Source of the DNA: an uncultured Oscillospiraceae bacterium
Lineage (GTDB): Bacteria; Bacillota; Clostridia; Oscillospirales; Oscillospiraceae
Reading direction: 5' to 3'
NCBI GenBank assembly: GCA_934569045.1
Contig: CAKTJX010000028.1
Location: 1-33,935 of the forward strand
DNA length: 33,935 bases
Below, in pieces: positions 14,862-23,209 of this stretch. The translations under genes and the position numbers were made by a program. The notes beneath the pieces were generated by a model. The model had not been told where the DNA came from and searched no databases. It saw nothing but the letters and a program-made list of their open reading frames with translations. Positions within the stretch are counted from its first letter, which is position 1; each line of letters opens with the position of its first letter.

Positions 14862-16223
14862 ATGGATGCGTTTGAATCGTATTTCTCTTCTCTGAAAGAA
14901 AAAAAGATCGCCGTTCTGGGCCTGGGGGTCAGCAATCGGCCCCTGGTGCGGCTGCTGCTGGAATTTGGCTGCGACGTGGTGGGCTGTGACAGAACCCCCC
15001 GGGAGCAGCTGGAGGGCGAGGTATTGGAGCTGGAAAAGCTAGGCTGCAAGCTCCATGTGGGGGAGGGCTACTTAGACGGCGTTCGTGCGGACGTGGTGTT
15101 CCGCACCCCGGGCATGCACCCGGCCAACCCCGCCATCGAGGCTCTGCGGCAGCGGGGAGCCCAGGTCACCTCGGAGATGGAGGTATTCTTTGAGGTCTGC
15201 CCCTGCCACTTGATCGCCGTTACAGGCTCTGACGGCAAGACCACCACCACCACCCTGGTCAGCGAAATGCTGAAGGCCTCCGGGAAGACTGTCTGGCTGG
15301 GGGGGAACATTGGTACGCCCCTGCTGCCCCTGGTGCGGCAGATGAAGCAGGAGGACTTTGCCGTGGTGGAACTGAGCTCCTTTCAGCTGATGGACATGCG
15401 CCGCAGCCCTCAGCGGGCCCTGATCACCAACCTGGCCCCCAACCACCTGGATATCCACAAGGATATGGCGGAATATGTGGAGGCCAAGAAGAATATCTAC
15501 CGCTTCCAGGATAAAACCGGCATTCTGGTTCTGAACGCCGACAACGCCATTACGGCGGGGCTCCGCGGAAACGGGGAGACCCGGTTCTTCTCCAGAAAGC
15601 AGCGCACCAACTGCGTCTGGGAGGAGGACGGCGTCATCTACCGCCGGGGGGAAAAGCTCCTGGAGAGCAAGGAAATCCTCATTCCCGGCACCCACAATAT
15701 TGAGAACTATATGGCGGCAATCGCCCTGGTTGAAGGCCTTGCTACAGACGATGCCATCCGCCAGGTGGCCAGAACCTTCGGCGGCGTGGAGCACCGGATT
15801 GAGCTGGTGCGGGTGAAGGACGGGGTGCGCTACTACAACGACTCCATTGCCTCCTCCCCCAGTCGGACCATCGCGGGGCTGCGGAGCTTCCCGGAAAAGG
15901 TGATCCTCATTGCCGGCGGCTATGACAAGCACATCCCCTACGATGTTCTGGGGCCGGAAATCTGCGCCCATGTGAAGAAGCTGTTCCTGGGCGGGGCCAC
16001 CGGGCCCAAGATTCGGGCGGCGGTGGAGCAGGCCCCGGAATATCAGCCGGGACACCCGGAAATCGTGGACTGCGCCGACTTTACGGCGGCAACGCTTGCG
16101 GCGGCCCAGGCGGCGGAGCCGGGGGACGTGGTGCTCATGAGCCCCGCCAGCGCGGCCTTTGACCAGTTCAAGAATTTTATGGTCCGGGGCCAGTATTTTA
16201 AGAAATTGGTGAAGGAGCTGTAA
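14862..16223 (+). CDS. murD: UDP-N-acetylmuramoyl-L-alanine--D-glutamate ligase (MurD)
   Basis: A 453-aa cytosolic Mur ligase adding D-glutamate to the peptidoglycan precursor. It has an N-terminal Rossmann-like UDP-binding part (KIAVLGLGVSNRPLV), P-loop TGSDGKTTT at 121-129, the NIGTPL and ELSSFQL motifs, NLAPNHLDIHKDMAEY, GTHNIENYMAAIA, and GVEHRIELV with YNDSIASSPSRT in the glutamate-ligase domain. The frame opens 13 codons earlier, but that start would overlap the promoter, so ATG 14862 after GGAAAGGTGGGAAG is chosen. The gene lies here with isoprenoid genes, not in a division/cell-wall cluster. IspD follows 2 nt after its stop. Confidence 0.95.
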   Translation: MDAFESYFSSLKEKKIAVLGLGVSNRPLVRLLLEFGCDVVGCDRTPREQLEGEVLELEKLGCKLHVGEGYLDGVRADVVFRTPGMHPANPAIEALRQRGAQVTSEMEVFFEVCPCHLIAVTGSDGKTTTTTLVSEMLKASGKTVWLGGNIGTPLLPLVRQMKQEDFAVVELSSFQLMDMRRSPQRALITNLAPNHLDIHKDMAEYVEAKKNIYRFQDKTGILVLNADNAITAGLRGNGETRFFSRKQRTNCVWEEDGVIYRRGEKLLESKEILIPGTHNIENYMAAIALVEGLATDDAIRQVARTFGGVEHRIELVRVKDGVRYYNDSIASSPSRTIAGLRSFPEKVILIAGGYDKHIPYDVLGPEICAHVKKLFLGGATGPKIRAAVEQAPEYQPGHPEIVDCADFTAATLAAAQAAEPGDVVLMSPASAAFDQFKNFMVRGQYFKKLVKEL

Positions 16224-16225
16224 CC

Positions 16226-16948
16226 ATGGAGCTCTCCAAAATTTCCAACGGCATGCGGAAGGTGCTGCCTCTGAAAGCCTGCGGCGCGGTGATCGTGGCG
16301 GCGGGCTCCGCCTCCCGGATGGGGGGCATCGACAAGGTGATGGCCCCCCTGGGCGGGGAGCCCATGATTGCCCGGACGGTGCGGGCTTTCCAGCAGTGCG
16401 AAGCCATCACGGAGATCGTGGTGGTGACCCGGCAGGACCTCATTCAGCCCGTTATGGACCTGTGCCGGGATATGGACAAGGTCCGGGCCGTGGTGGCGGG
16501 CGGCGGCAGCCGCCAGGAATCCGTTTGGCTGGGGCTGAACGCCCTTTCGGACAAGGTGCGGCTGGCGGCAGTCCACGATGGGGCCCGGCCCCTGATCTCC
16601 GATGCCCTGATTGACAAAACCGTGCGGGCGGCCAACACCTACGGGGCCGCCGCCCCGGCCATCCCGGTCAAGGACACCATCAAGGTGGAAAAGGGCGGCC
16701 TCATTGACTCCACGCCGGACCGGGCCACCCTCCGGGCGGTGCAGACTCCCCAGGTCTTTGACTTCGATCTGCTGCGGGGGGCATTGCAGAAGGCCCAGAA
16801 GGAGGGGGCGGCACTGACCGATGACTGCTCCGCCGTGGAGCGGCTGGGCATGAAGATTCGCCTGGTACAGGGCGAGGAGCGAAATTTAAAGGTGACCACC
16901 CCCATTGACTTGAAAATTGCGGAAATGCTGCTGGAGGAACACACATGA
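16226..16948 (+). CDS. ispD: 2-C-methyl-D-erythritol 4-phosphate cytidylyltransferase (IspD)
   Basis: A 240-aa enzyme of the MEP isoprenoid pathway, transferring CMP from CTP to methylerythritol 4-phosphate. Signature: [27 protein letters not shown] (nucleotide-binding loop), [73 protein letters not shown] before the ATG overlaps the murD stop. It shares ATGA with ispF, the usual ispDF pairing. A slightly long N terminus (about 15 residues before the fold) suggests a start at codon 10 is also possible. Confidence 0.96.
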   Translation: MELSKISNGMRKVLPLKACGAVIVAAGSASRMGGIDKVMAPLGGEPMIARTVRAFQQCEAITEIVVVTRQDLIQPVMDLCRDMDKVRAVVAGGGSRQESVWLGLNALSDKVRLAAVHDGARPLISDALIDKTVRAANTYGAAAPAIPVKDTIKVEKGGLIDSTPDRATLRAVQTPQVFDFDLLRGALQKAQKEGAALTDDCSAVERLGMKIRLVQGEERNLKVTTPIDLKIAEMLLEEHT

Positions 16949-17418
16949 GAATCGGACACGGATATGATGTACACGCTTTGGTTCCCGGCCGGGATCTGAT
17001 CCTTGGGGGCGTAAAAATCCCCTATGAGCTGGGCCTGGACGGCCACAGCGATGCGGATGTGCTGCTCCATGCGGTGATGGACGCTCTGCTGGGGGCGGCG
17101 GGCCTGGGGGACATCGGCCTCCACTTCCCGGATACGGACATGCGCTATAAGGGCGCAGACTCCGGGATGCTTTTGCGGTGTGTTGGGGAAAAAATCGATG
17201 CCGCGGGCTACCGGGTGGGCAACATCGATGTAACCATGATTGCCCAAAAGCCGAAGCTGCGGCCCTACATTGACACCATGCGCCAGAATATCGCGACTGA
17301 TCTTGGCATTGACCCGGTCCGGGTCAATGTGAAGGCCACCACAGAGGAGCACCTGGGCTTCACCGGCCAAGGCCAGGGCATGGCCTGTCACGCGGTGTGC
17401 CTGCTGGAAGAAAAATAA
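16945..17418 (+). CDS. ispF: 2-C-methyl-D-erythritol 2,4-cyclodiphosphate synthase (IspF)
   Basis: A 157-aa trimeric zinc enzyme that cyclises CDP-methylerythritol phosphate with loss of CMP. It has the N-terminal [11 protein letters not shown] (metal ligands Asp and His), [33 protein letters not shown], and [16 protein letters not shown]. Length matches the family. The gene order ispD-ispF with a 4-nt overlap implies coupled translation. The following stretch (17438-17469) is a hairpin with a short T run, which may reduce read-through into the next pair. Confidence 0.97.
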   Translation: MRIGHGYDVHALVPGRDLILGGVKIPYELGLDGHSDADVLLHAVMDALLGAAGLGDIGLHFPDTDMRYKGADSGMLLRCVGEKIDAAGYRVGNIDVTMIAQKPKLRPYIDTMRQNIATDLGIDPVRVNVKATTEEHLGFTGQGQGMACHAVCLLEEK

Positions 17419-17437
17419 GAGAATATGGCAAAGAACG

Positions 17438-17469
17438 CCTCCCGCGCATAGAATGTGCCGGGAGGTTTT
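17438..17469 (+). promoter_or_regulatory. Hairpin that hides the ribosome site of the DUF3343 gene
   Basis: CCTCCCGCGCAT (17438-17449) pairs with ATGTGC-c-GGGAGG (17453-17465) around AGA, with one bulged C and one G-U pair, and TTTT follows. GGGAGG is also the only good Shine-Dalgarno site for the ATG at 17475. The hairpin could therefore act as a weak terminator after ispF, as a translational block, or both. Confidence 0.65.
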
Positions 17470-17474
17470 GCTGT

Positions 17475-17723
17475 ATGAAACAATATATGATCACCTTCCG
17501 CTCGGTCACCTATGCCCAGCGGGGGGAGCGGAGTCTGACAAAGCGGGGCATTTCCTGCACGGTGGGCAGGACCCCAAAATGGATGGAGCAGCAGGGCTGC
17601 GGCTACGGCCTGCGGCTGCGCGGAAGTGTGGAGGCGGCGGTGGAGACCCTGCGGCGGGATGGCATTGCCTGGCGAAAGGTCTATGTGCTGCAGGGGGAAA
17701 AATACCAGGAGATTGCCCTATGA
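17475..17723 (+). CDS. DUF3343 protein (putative Se/S carrier-like)
   Basis: An 82-aa protein. MITFRSVTYAQRGERSLTKRGI followed by the CG motif in QQGCGYGLRLRG (Cys42) fits the DUF3343 pattern, in which the CG cysteine is the conserved residue proposed to carry sulfur or selenium. The longer open frame starting at 17397 is rejected because it overlaps ispF and the ATG at 17475 has GGGAGG nine bases before it. The stop overlaps the ATG of the class V aminotransferase (ATGA). Comparative genomics has linked both families with selenium use; the function here is inferred, and no selD is visible in the window. Confidence 0.75.
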   Translation: MKQYMITFRSVTYAQRGERSLTKRGISCTVGRTPKWMEQQGCGYGLRLRGSVEAAVETLRRDGIAWRKVYVLQGEKYQEIAL

Positions 17724-18817
17724 TCTATCTGGACAACGGCGCGACCTCCTTCCCAAAACCGGCCCCGGTGATTCGGGCCGTGGAATGGGCACTGAATCAC
17801 GGGGCCAATCCGGGCCGGGGCGGCTATGGAGCGGCCATGGCGGCGGCGGAAATCGTCTACAACTGCCGGGAAGCGGCGGGACGGCTCTTTTCCTGCAAGC
17901 CGGAGCAGGTGGTCCTGACTTCCAACTGCACCCATGGGCTGAATATTGCCATCGGGAGCCTGGTAAAGCCCGGCGCAAGGGTCCTCATTTCCGGGTTTGA
18001 ACACAACGCGGTGACCCGGCCTCTCTATGCCAGAAATTGCCAGCTGCGGATTGCCGGGCGGCAGCTCTTCCGGTGGGAGGAGCTGCTGGAGCGCTTCCGC
18101 CGGGAGCTGCGGCTGGGGGTAGACGCGGCGGTGTTCACCCATGTATCCAATGTATTCGGCTATATCCTTCCGGTGGAGCAGATGGCGGCCCTGTGTCGGG
18201 AGGCGGGGGTACCCTTCATTCTGGACGCGGCCCAGTCCGCCGGGAGCCTGAAGGTGGATTTTGAAGCCCTGGGGGCGGATTTTATCTCCATGCCGGGGCA
18301 CAAGGGCCTGCTGGGCCCCCAGGGAACGGGGCTGCTGCTCTGCGCCCAGCCGGGGGAGCCCCTGCTTTATGGCGGCACCGGCACCCTTTCCCGGGAAAAG
18401 ACCATGCCGGAGGAGCTGCCGGAGCGGCTGGAGGCGGGAACCCTGAATGTCCCCGGCGCGGCAGGCCTGACGGCGGGCATCTGCACGGTGGAGCAGCTGG
18501 GCCTGAACAATATCTTTCAAAACGGCCACAGCCAGACCATGCGCTGCGCGAAAGAGCTGGAGCGGCTGGGCTACCGGGTCTATTCCGGCCCCCACCAGGC
18601 CATGACGGTGTCCTTCCAGGGAAAGAAAGACTGCGAGGAGCTGGCGGAGAAGCTGGGCAGCCAAGGCATCGCCGTCCGGGCAGGTCTCCACTGTGCCCCC
18701 CTGGCCCACGAAAGCGCCGGAACCCTGGAGCGGGGCACCGTCCGGGTCAGCTTCGGCCACGACGCGTCCCCCGCCCAGACCCAGGCCCTGCTGCGGGCCC
18801 TGGGGAGAAACGGATAA
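17720..18817 (+). CDS. Cysteine desulfurase-like class V aminotransferase (TIGR01977 type)
   Basis: A 365-aa PLP enzyme starting IYLDNGATSFPKP. It has NCTHGLNIAI, HVSNVFGYILPVEQ, LDAAQSAG (PLP-ring Asp and Gln), the Schiff-base Lys195 in MPGHKGLLGPQG, and the catalytic Cys325 in GLHCAPLAH. This is the subfamily related to NifS/CsdB and often found next to DUF3343. It probably mobilises S or Se from cysteine or selenocysteine to a carrier, with DUF3343 as the obvious partner. The open frame extends 89 codons upstream across the DUF3343 gene in another frame; the overlapping ATG at 17720 is the real start. Confidence 0.88.
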   Translation: MIYLDNGATSFPKPAPVIRAVEWALNHGANPGRGGYGAAMAAAEIVYNCREAAGRLFSCKPEQVVLTSNCTHGLNIAIGSLVKPGARVLISGFEHNAVTRPLYARNCQLRIAGRQLFRWEELLERFRRELRLGVDAAVFTHVSNVFGYILPVEQMAALCREAGVPFILDAAQSAGSLKVDFEALGADFISMPGHKGLLGPQGTGLLLCAQPGEPLLYGGTGTLSREKTMPEELPERLEAGTLNVPGAAGLTAGICTVEQLGLNNIFQNGHSQTMRCAKELERLGYRVYSGPHQAMTVSFQGKKDCEELAEKLGSQGIAVRAGLHCAPLAHESAGTLERGTVRVSFGHDASPAQTQALLRALGRNG

Positions 18818-18818
18818 A

Positions 18819-18853
18819 CGGCGGAAGCAGAAAATTTACATTTTCTGCCGCCG
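18819..18853 (+). terminator. Stable hairpin after the aminotransferase gene
   Basis: GCAGAAAAT (18827-18835) pairs with ATTTTCTGC (18840-18848) around TTAC, and CGGCG/CGCCG extends the stem. There is no T run directly after it, so it may be a weak or Rho-assisted terminator. The remaining gap 18854-18982 is purine-rich without an evident gene. Confidence 0.5.
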
Positions 18854-18982
18854 GGGCGATTTTGCGAAAACCTTGGGGAATCTGTGGGGGAGCGGAAAAT
18901 CTTAAGAAAAAGGAAAGAAGAAAGTGCGAAAAGGGTGGGAAGGGAACGGCAAAGCTGGGAAGAATTTTATGCAGAATATCTA

Positions 18983-19011
18983 TTGCCAACGGCAGGGTTT
19001 TCCGCTATAAT
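18983..19011 (+). promoter_or_regulatory. Promoter of cdaA-cdaR
   Basis: TTGCCA (18983-18988), 17 bp, TATAAT (19006-19011). The start near 19018 gives a leader of about 70 nt before the cdaA ATG. Confidence 0.8.
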
Positions 19012-19086
19012 AGTCCGGATAATAGATAAGTATACCATAGGCCTATTGTGCGATCCAAAAAAGTTGACATAAAAGAGGGTTCAAGC

Positions 19087-19959
19087 ATGGAAGCATTGCA
19101 AAGTTTGCTGCAGCAGGTCATGCGGATGCAGTGGTCCGACTATCTGGACATTGCGGTCGTGGCGTTTATTATATATCGGTTACTGCCTTTGATTCGTACA
19201 CCCAGCACCATGCGGGTTGCCCGGGCGGTGATCGCGGTGGTGATCATCGCGGGACTGACGGACGCCATGCATCTGTATACCCTGAGCTTTATCATCAATC
19301 AGTTTTTGTCCATCGGGCTGCTGGCGCTGGTGGTGCTCTTCCAGCCGGAGCTGCGGCGGATGCTGGACCATCTGGGCAGCGTGCGGCTGCGGGGGCTCTT
19401 CGGCAGCACCAGGCCTGTGGCGGAGATGGATATGGTCATCAGCCAGACCGTGGCGGCCTGCGACTGCATGAGCCGGGAAAAGGTGGGGGCCCTGATCGTC
19501 TTCACTCGGGAGGCGCGACTGGATGACTATGTCAAAACCGGCACCACCATTGACGGCCTGGTTTCCGAGCAGCTGATCCGGAATATTTTCTTCCCCAAGG
19601 CGGCGCTGCACGATGGCGCCATGATCATCCGGGACGGGAAGGTGAAGGCTGCGGGCTGCGTGCTGCCCCTGTCCACCAGTGACCGTCTGGCGGCGGACCT
19701 GGGCACCCGGCACCGGGCAGGCGTGGGCATGAGCGAGAACAGCGACGCGTTGGTGGTCATCGTCTCCGAGGAGACGGGCACCATTTCCGTGGCGGTGGGC
19801 GGGATGCTCAAACGCCACCTGGCCCCCAAAACCCTGGAAAAGCTGCTGCGCAATACCCTCTGCCCGGAACAGGCGGAGCCGGAAAATCAGGACTTCGGCC
19901 AGATCCTGAAACAGAAACTGATGAAGTCCGGAAAGGAGAACCAGGACCATGAAGCGTAA
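19087..19959 (+). CDS. cdaA: Diadenylate cyclase CdaA
   Basis: A 290-aa membrane enzyme making the second messenger c-di-AMP from two ATP. Three hydrophobic N-terminal segments (about 18-36, 45-61, 69-88) precede the DAC domain with LHDGAMII (D176-G177-A178) and GTRHRAGVGMSE (R208-H209-R210), the catalytic motifs. The frame opens 13 codons earlier, but ATG 19087 after AGAGGGTTCAAGC gives the family-typical N terminus. The end overlaps cdaR by 11 nt; CdaR proteins bind and modulate CdaA. c-di-AMP controls potassium and osmotic balance and is coupled to cell-wall state. Confidence 0.95.
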   Translation: MEALQSLLQQVMRMQWSDYLDIAVVAFIIYRLLPLIRTPSTMRVARAVIAVVIIAGLTDAMHLYTLSFIINQFLSIGLLALVVLFQPELRRMLDHLGSVRLRGLFGSTRPVAEMDMVISQTVAACDCMSREKVGALIVFTREARLDDYVKTGTTIDGLVSEQLIRNIFFPKAALHDGAMIIRDGKVKAAGCVLPLSTSDRLAADLGTRHRAGVGMSENSDALVVIVSEETGTISVAVGGMLKRHLAPKTLEKLLRNTLCPEQAEPENQDFGQILKQKLMKSGKENQDHEA

Positions 19960-21181
19960 AATCGGATCGATGCTGCTGTCGCTGGCCTGTGCCTTCGCCC
20001 TGTGGCTGTATGTGATCACGGCCGTGAGCCCCGGTTCTACCGATACCTATTATAATATCCCCATCGTGTGGGAGGGGGAGTCCGTGCTGAACGAGCGGGG
20101 GCTCATGGTCACCGCCGTGTCCTCCAATACGGTGAATCTGCGGCTGTCCGGCAACCGGTCGGACCTCAGCAAGGTCAATTCCAGCAATATCACCATCAAG
20201 GCGGACCTGTCCAAAATCTACGAGCCGGGAACCCAGATTCCCCTGAGCTACACAAGTCCCACCTTCCCCGGGGATGTGGCCAGCAACGCCTTTGTCATCG
20301 AGTCCAAGGAGCCGGACAGCATCTACGTCACCGTGGTCAAGCGGATCAGCAAGACCGTGCCGGTGGAGGTGGTCTGGGTGGGCTCCACGGCAGAGGGCTT
20401 TATGATTGACCGGGAGAATAAGACTCTGGATTACCCGGAGGTCACGGTCACGGGCCCGGAATCCGTGGTCAACACCATTTCCATGGCTACGATTACGGTA
20501 GACCTGGACGGACGGCGGGAGTCCATCAGCGAGAGCTATAACTATACCCTGTGCGATGACCAGGGAGACCCTGTGGATGCCAAGCTCATTACAACAGACG
20601 TGGAGCAGATTCGCCTGGATGTGACCATCCGCCGGGTGAAGGATCTGCGCCTGACCTACACCCTGAACGCCGGCGGCGGCGCGGATGCGGACAATACCAC
20701 CGTCAAGCTCAGCGCGGAGACCATCCGGGTTTCCGGCAGCGAGGCGGCCCTGGAGAATCTGGGAGATACCCTGTCCATCGGCACCATCAATCTGGCGGAC
20801 ATCACCCGCAGTACCACATTGACCTTCGGCATTTCCCTGCCGGAGGGGGTTACCAATCTGACTGGAGTGACAGAGGTAACGGCGGAAATTTCCTTCCACG
20901 GCCTCGCCTCCAAGGATCTGACGGTGGAGCAGATTCAGAGCACCAACATCCCGGAGGGATTGAAGGTGGAGCTGATCACGGAAAAGCTCACCGTCACCCT
21001 GCGAGGACCCTCGGAGCTGATCGCCAAGGTAACGCCGGAGGATGTGACTGCCATCGTGGACTTCACGGGGGCGGAGGTGGGCACCTCCACGTTCAAGACC
21101 AGCCTGAGCTTCGGGGCGGGCTTTGAGAGCCTGGGCACCCTGAAAACCGAGAGCGTTTCCGCCAAGATTGACAAAAGCTGA
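19949..21181 (+). CDS. cdaR: YbbR-domain regulator of CdaA (CdaR)
   Basis: A 410-aa protein with one N-terminal membrane anchor (about 8-28) and an extracytoplasmic portion of repeated YbbR domains. Segments such as VTVTGPESVVNTI, IRVSGSEAALENL and VTLRGPSELIAKV recur in each repeat. There are about four repeats. In other Firmicutes glmM usually follows; here yicC follows, so the cdaA-cdaR-glmM triad is broken in this window. Confidence 0.9.
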   Translation: MKRKIGSMLLSLACAFALWLYVITAVSPGSTDTYYNIPIVWEGESVLNERGLMVTAVSSNTVNLRLSGNRSDLSKVNSSNITIKADLSKIYEPGTQIPLSYTSPTFPGDVASNAFVIESKEPDSIYVTVVKRISKTVPVEVVWVGSTAEGFMIDRENKTLDYPEVTVTGPESVVNTISMATITVDLDGRRESISESYNYTLCDDQGDPVDAKLITTDVEQIRLDVTIRRVKDLRLTYTLNAGGGADADNTTVKLSAETIRVSGSEAALENLGDTLSIGTINLADITRSTTLTFGISLPEGVTNLTGVTEVTAEISFHGLASKDLTVEQIQSTNIPEGLKVELITEKLTVTLRGPSELIAKVTPEDVTAIVDFTGAEVGTSTFKTSLSFGAGFESLGTLKTESVSAKIDKS

Positions 21182-21214
21182 GGACCCGTTCTGAAAGACG
21201 GATAGAAGGAGAGC

Positions 21215-22099
21215 ATGACCATGGTAAAGAGCATGACCGGATACGGCCGGGCCGTGGAAACGGTAAACGGCCGGGAGTTCACCGTTGAGGTGCGCAGCGT
21301 CAACAACCGATATCTGGACTGCACGGTAAAGCTGCCCAGAGGCCTTTCCTTTGGAGAGGACGCCATGAAGCAGGCCGTGAAGGCCACCATTTCCCGGGGC
21401 AAGGTGGACGTATTTGTCTCCGTCCGCGCTGAGGGGGCCCAGGATACCACCGTCAGTCTGAATAAGCCCATGGTAGAGGGCTACCTCGCCGCCATGCGCC
21501 AGATGCAGAGCGAGTGCGGCGTGGGCGGGGAGATCACCGTTTCCATGCTGGCAGGCCTGCCGGAGGTATTCCTGCTGGACAAGCCCCAGGTGGACGAGGA
21601 GCAGCTATTAATGGATTTTCTCAGCGTGGCGGCCAAGGCGCTGGAAAGCTTTGATGCCATGCGTACAACAGAAGGGGCGGCCCTGAAAAACGACCTCCAC
21701 AGCCGGGGCCAGACCATTTTGTCCCTGGTGGAGCAGGTGGAGGCGGGCAGCGCCCAGACGGTGGAGGACTACCGCCTGCGGCTGGAGGCTAAGCTGAAGG
21801 AGGTTCTGGCCTCTACCACCATCGATGAGAGCCGCGTTCTCACGGAGGCGGCCATCTTCGCGGACAAGATCGCGGTGGACGAGGAAACCGTCCGCCTGCG
21901 CAGCCACTTGGAACAGATGAATACCATGCTGGAAAACGGCGGCCCCATTGGCCGGAAGCTGGACTTCCTGCTCCAGGAGATGAACCGGGAGGCCAACACC
22001 ATCGGTTCCAAGTGCTCTGATGTGCGCCTGGCCCGTGTGGTGGTGGAGATCAAGGCCGAGCTGGAAAAGATTCGGGAGCAGACCCAGAACATTGAATAA
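21215..22099 (+). CDS. YicC-family endoribonuclease
   Basis: A 294-aa protein. The N-terminal [39 protein letters not shown] is the diagnostic YicC_N signature. The C-terminal DUF1732 domain has [27 protein letters not shown]. Family members are metal-dependent RNases that act on small RNAs and structured RNA. AAGGAGAGC precedes two in-frame ATGs (21215, 21221). It opens the conserved Firmicute string yicC-remA-gmk-rpoZ, with remA 10 nt on. Confidence 0.93.
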   Translation: MTMVKSMTGYGRAVETVNGREFTVEVRSVNNRYLDCTVKLPRGLSFGEDAMKQAVKATISRGKVDVFVSVRAEGAQDTTVSLNKPMVEGYLAAMRQMQSECGVGGEITVSMLAGLPEVFLLDKPQVDEEQLLMDFLSVAAKALESFDAMRTTEGAALKNDLHSRGQTILSLVEQVEAGSAQTVEDYRLRLEAKLKEVLASTTIDESRVLTEAAIFADKIAVDEETVRLRSHLEQMNTMLENGGPIGRKLDFLLQEMNREANTIGSKCSDVRLARVVVEIKAELEKIREQTQNIE

Positions 22100-22109
22100 G
22101 GAGACGGGA

Positions 22110-22376
22110 ATGAAGCTCATCAACATCGGCTTTGGCAGCATGGTGGCCGCCGGACGGGTGCTTTCCATTCTGGCGCCGGATTCCGCCCCCATCAAGCGGA
22201 TCATGCAGGAGGCTAAGGACAGAGGCATGCTTATTGACGCCTCCTATGGGCGCAAGACCAAAAGCGTGCTCCTGATGGACACGGACCATGTGATTTTATC
22301 CGCGCTGACCCCGGAGACCCTGACCGCGCGCTGGGCGGGCCGGGACACCGCGGAAGAAGAGGGAGAGAAGGAATAG
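22110..22376 (+). CDS. remA: RemA/DUF370 extracellular-matrix regulator homologue
   Basis: An 88-aa DNA-binding protein: [28 protein letters not shown] and [28 protein letters not shown] match RemA throughout. In Bacillus RemA activates biofilm-matrix and osmoprotection genes; the role in this organism is unknown. ATG 22110 follows AAGGAGACGGGA; the longer frame overlapping yicC is rejected. gmk starts 3 nt after its stop. Confidence 0.94.
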   Translation: MKLINIGFGSMVAAGRVLSILAPDSAPIKRIMQEAKDRGMLIDASYGRKTKSVLLMDTDHVILSALTPETLTARWAGRDTAEEEGEKE

Positions 22377-22379
22377 AAG

Positions 22380-22925
22380 ATGGCTGGAAAACTGATTGTG
22401 ATCTCCGGGGCCTCCGGAGTTGGCAAGGGAACAGTTGTCAAGGCGATGATGGCCCGGCGGGAGAACCTGTATTTCTCCGTATCGGCCACCACCCGTCCCC
22501 CACGCCCGGGCGAGGTGGACGGAAAGGACTATTATTTTGTCACCCGGGAACAATTCCTGGAGATGATCCACCGGGGGGAGATGCTGGAGTACGACGAGCA
22601 CGCCAAAAACTTCTACGGAACCCCCAAAGCCCAGGTGGAGCAGAAGCGGCAGTTGGGCCACGTCCTGCTGGATATTGAGCCCAACGGGGCCAAAAATGTG
22701 AAAAAGAATTACCCGGAGGCGGAGCTGGTGTTCATTATGCCCCCCTCCGTGGAGGAACTGGAGCGGCGGCTCCGGGGCCGGAATGATACGCAGGAGGATC
22801 AGATTCAGATCCGCATGGAGCGGGCCAAATGGGAAATGGAGCAGCGGGTCTGGTACGACCATGTGGTGGTCAATGACAACGCGGACCGCTGCGCCGAAGA
22901 AATTCTGGCTCTGATTGAAAAATAA
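22380..22925 (+). CDS. gmk: Guanylate kinase
   Basis: A 181-aa enzyme phosphorylating GMP to GDP. It has P-loop ISGASGVGKGTVV (8-20), the GMP-binding SATTRPPRPGEVDGKDYYFV, and LEYDEHAKNFYGTP. The length is slightly short of the usual 200 or so but both ends align with the family. The position between remA and rpoZ is conserved in Firmicutes. The ribosome site AGAAGGA lies in the end of remA. Confidence 0.96.
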   Translation: MAGKLIVISGASGVGKGTVVKAMMARRENLYFSVSATTRPPRPGEVDGKDYYFVTREQFLEMIHRGEMLEYDEHAKNFYGTPKAQVEQKRQLGHVLLDIEPNGAKNVKKNYPEAELVFIMPPSVEELERRLRGRNDTQEDQIQIRMERAKWEMEQRVWYDHVVVNDNADRCAEEILALIEK

Positions 22926-22943
22926 TTACCCACAAAATAAATT
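22915..22943 (+). promoter_or_regulatory. Possible internal promoter before rpoZ
   Basis: TTGAAA (22915-22920), 17 bp, TAAATT (22938-22943) inside an AT-rich 45-bp gap that stands out in the GC-rich cluster. The -10 matches only 4 of 6 positions, so this is tentative. Confidence 0.35.
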
Positions 22944-22969
22944 GTTTTCTATATTATGGAGGAATCAAA

Positions 22970-23176
22970 ATGCTTTATCCACCTGTTGCTGATTTGCTGA
23001 CCAAAGTTGAGAGCCGTTATCTGCTGGTGAACCTGGTAGCCCATCGGGCCCGTCAGATTGCCGCCGAGGCGGAGGAGTTCCATGAGGACCTGCCGGAGAA
23101 GCCTGTGACCATGGCCATCCAGGAGGTTGCCGACGGCGAACTCAGCGCCACCGTGAAGGAAGAGTACAAGCGATAA
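22970..23176 (+). CDS. rpoZ: RNA polymerase omega subunit
   Basis: A 68-aa small subunit that aids polymerase assembly. YPPVADLLTKVESRYLLVNLVAHRARQIA is the omega core (R-Y-x-L-V-x-x-x-A-x-R-A-R-x-I). KPVTMAIQEVADGEL matches the family C-terminal part. TGGAGGAATCAAA precedes the ATG. In most Firmicutes coaBC follows rpoZ; here priA starts 33 nt on and coaBC is absent from the window. Confidence 0.92.
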   Translation: MLYPPVADLLTKVESRYLLVNLVAHRARQIAAEAEEFHEDLPEKPVTMAIQEVADGELSATVKEEYKR

Positions 23177-23209
23177 GCGCCCCAGCAGGGCAAACGGGAG
23201 GAATGGAAC

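Noticed and set aside
17453..17719. N-terminal extension of the class V aminotransferase
   Set aside because: The extension overlaps the DUF3343 gene in another frame, and a good ATG overlaps that gene's stop at the family-typical N terminus (IYLDNGAT).
18884..19072. 62-codon open frame upstream of cdaA
   Set aside because: It has a GTG start without a clear ribosome site, runs through the cdaA promoter, and has lysine/arginine-rich composition explained by the purine-rich DNA.
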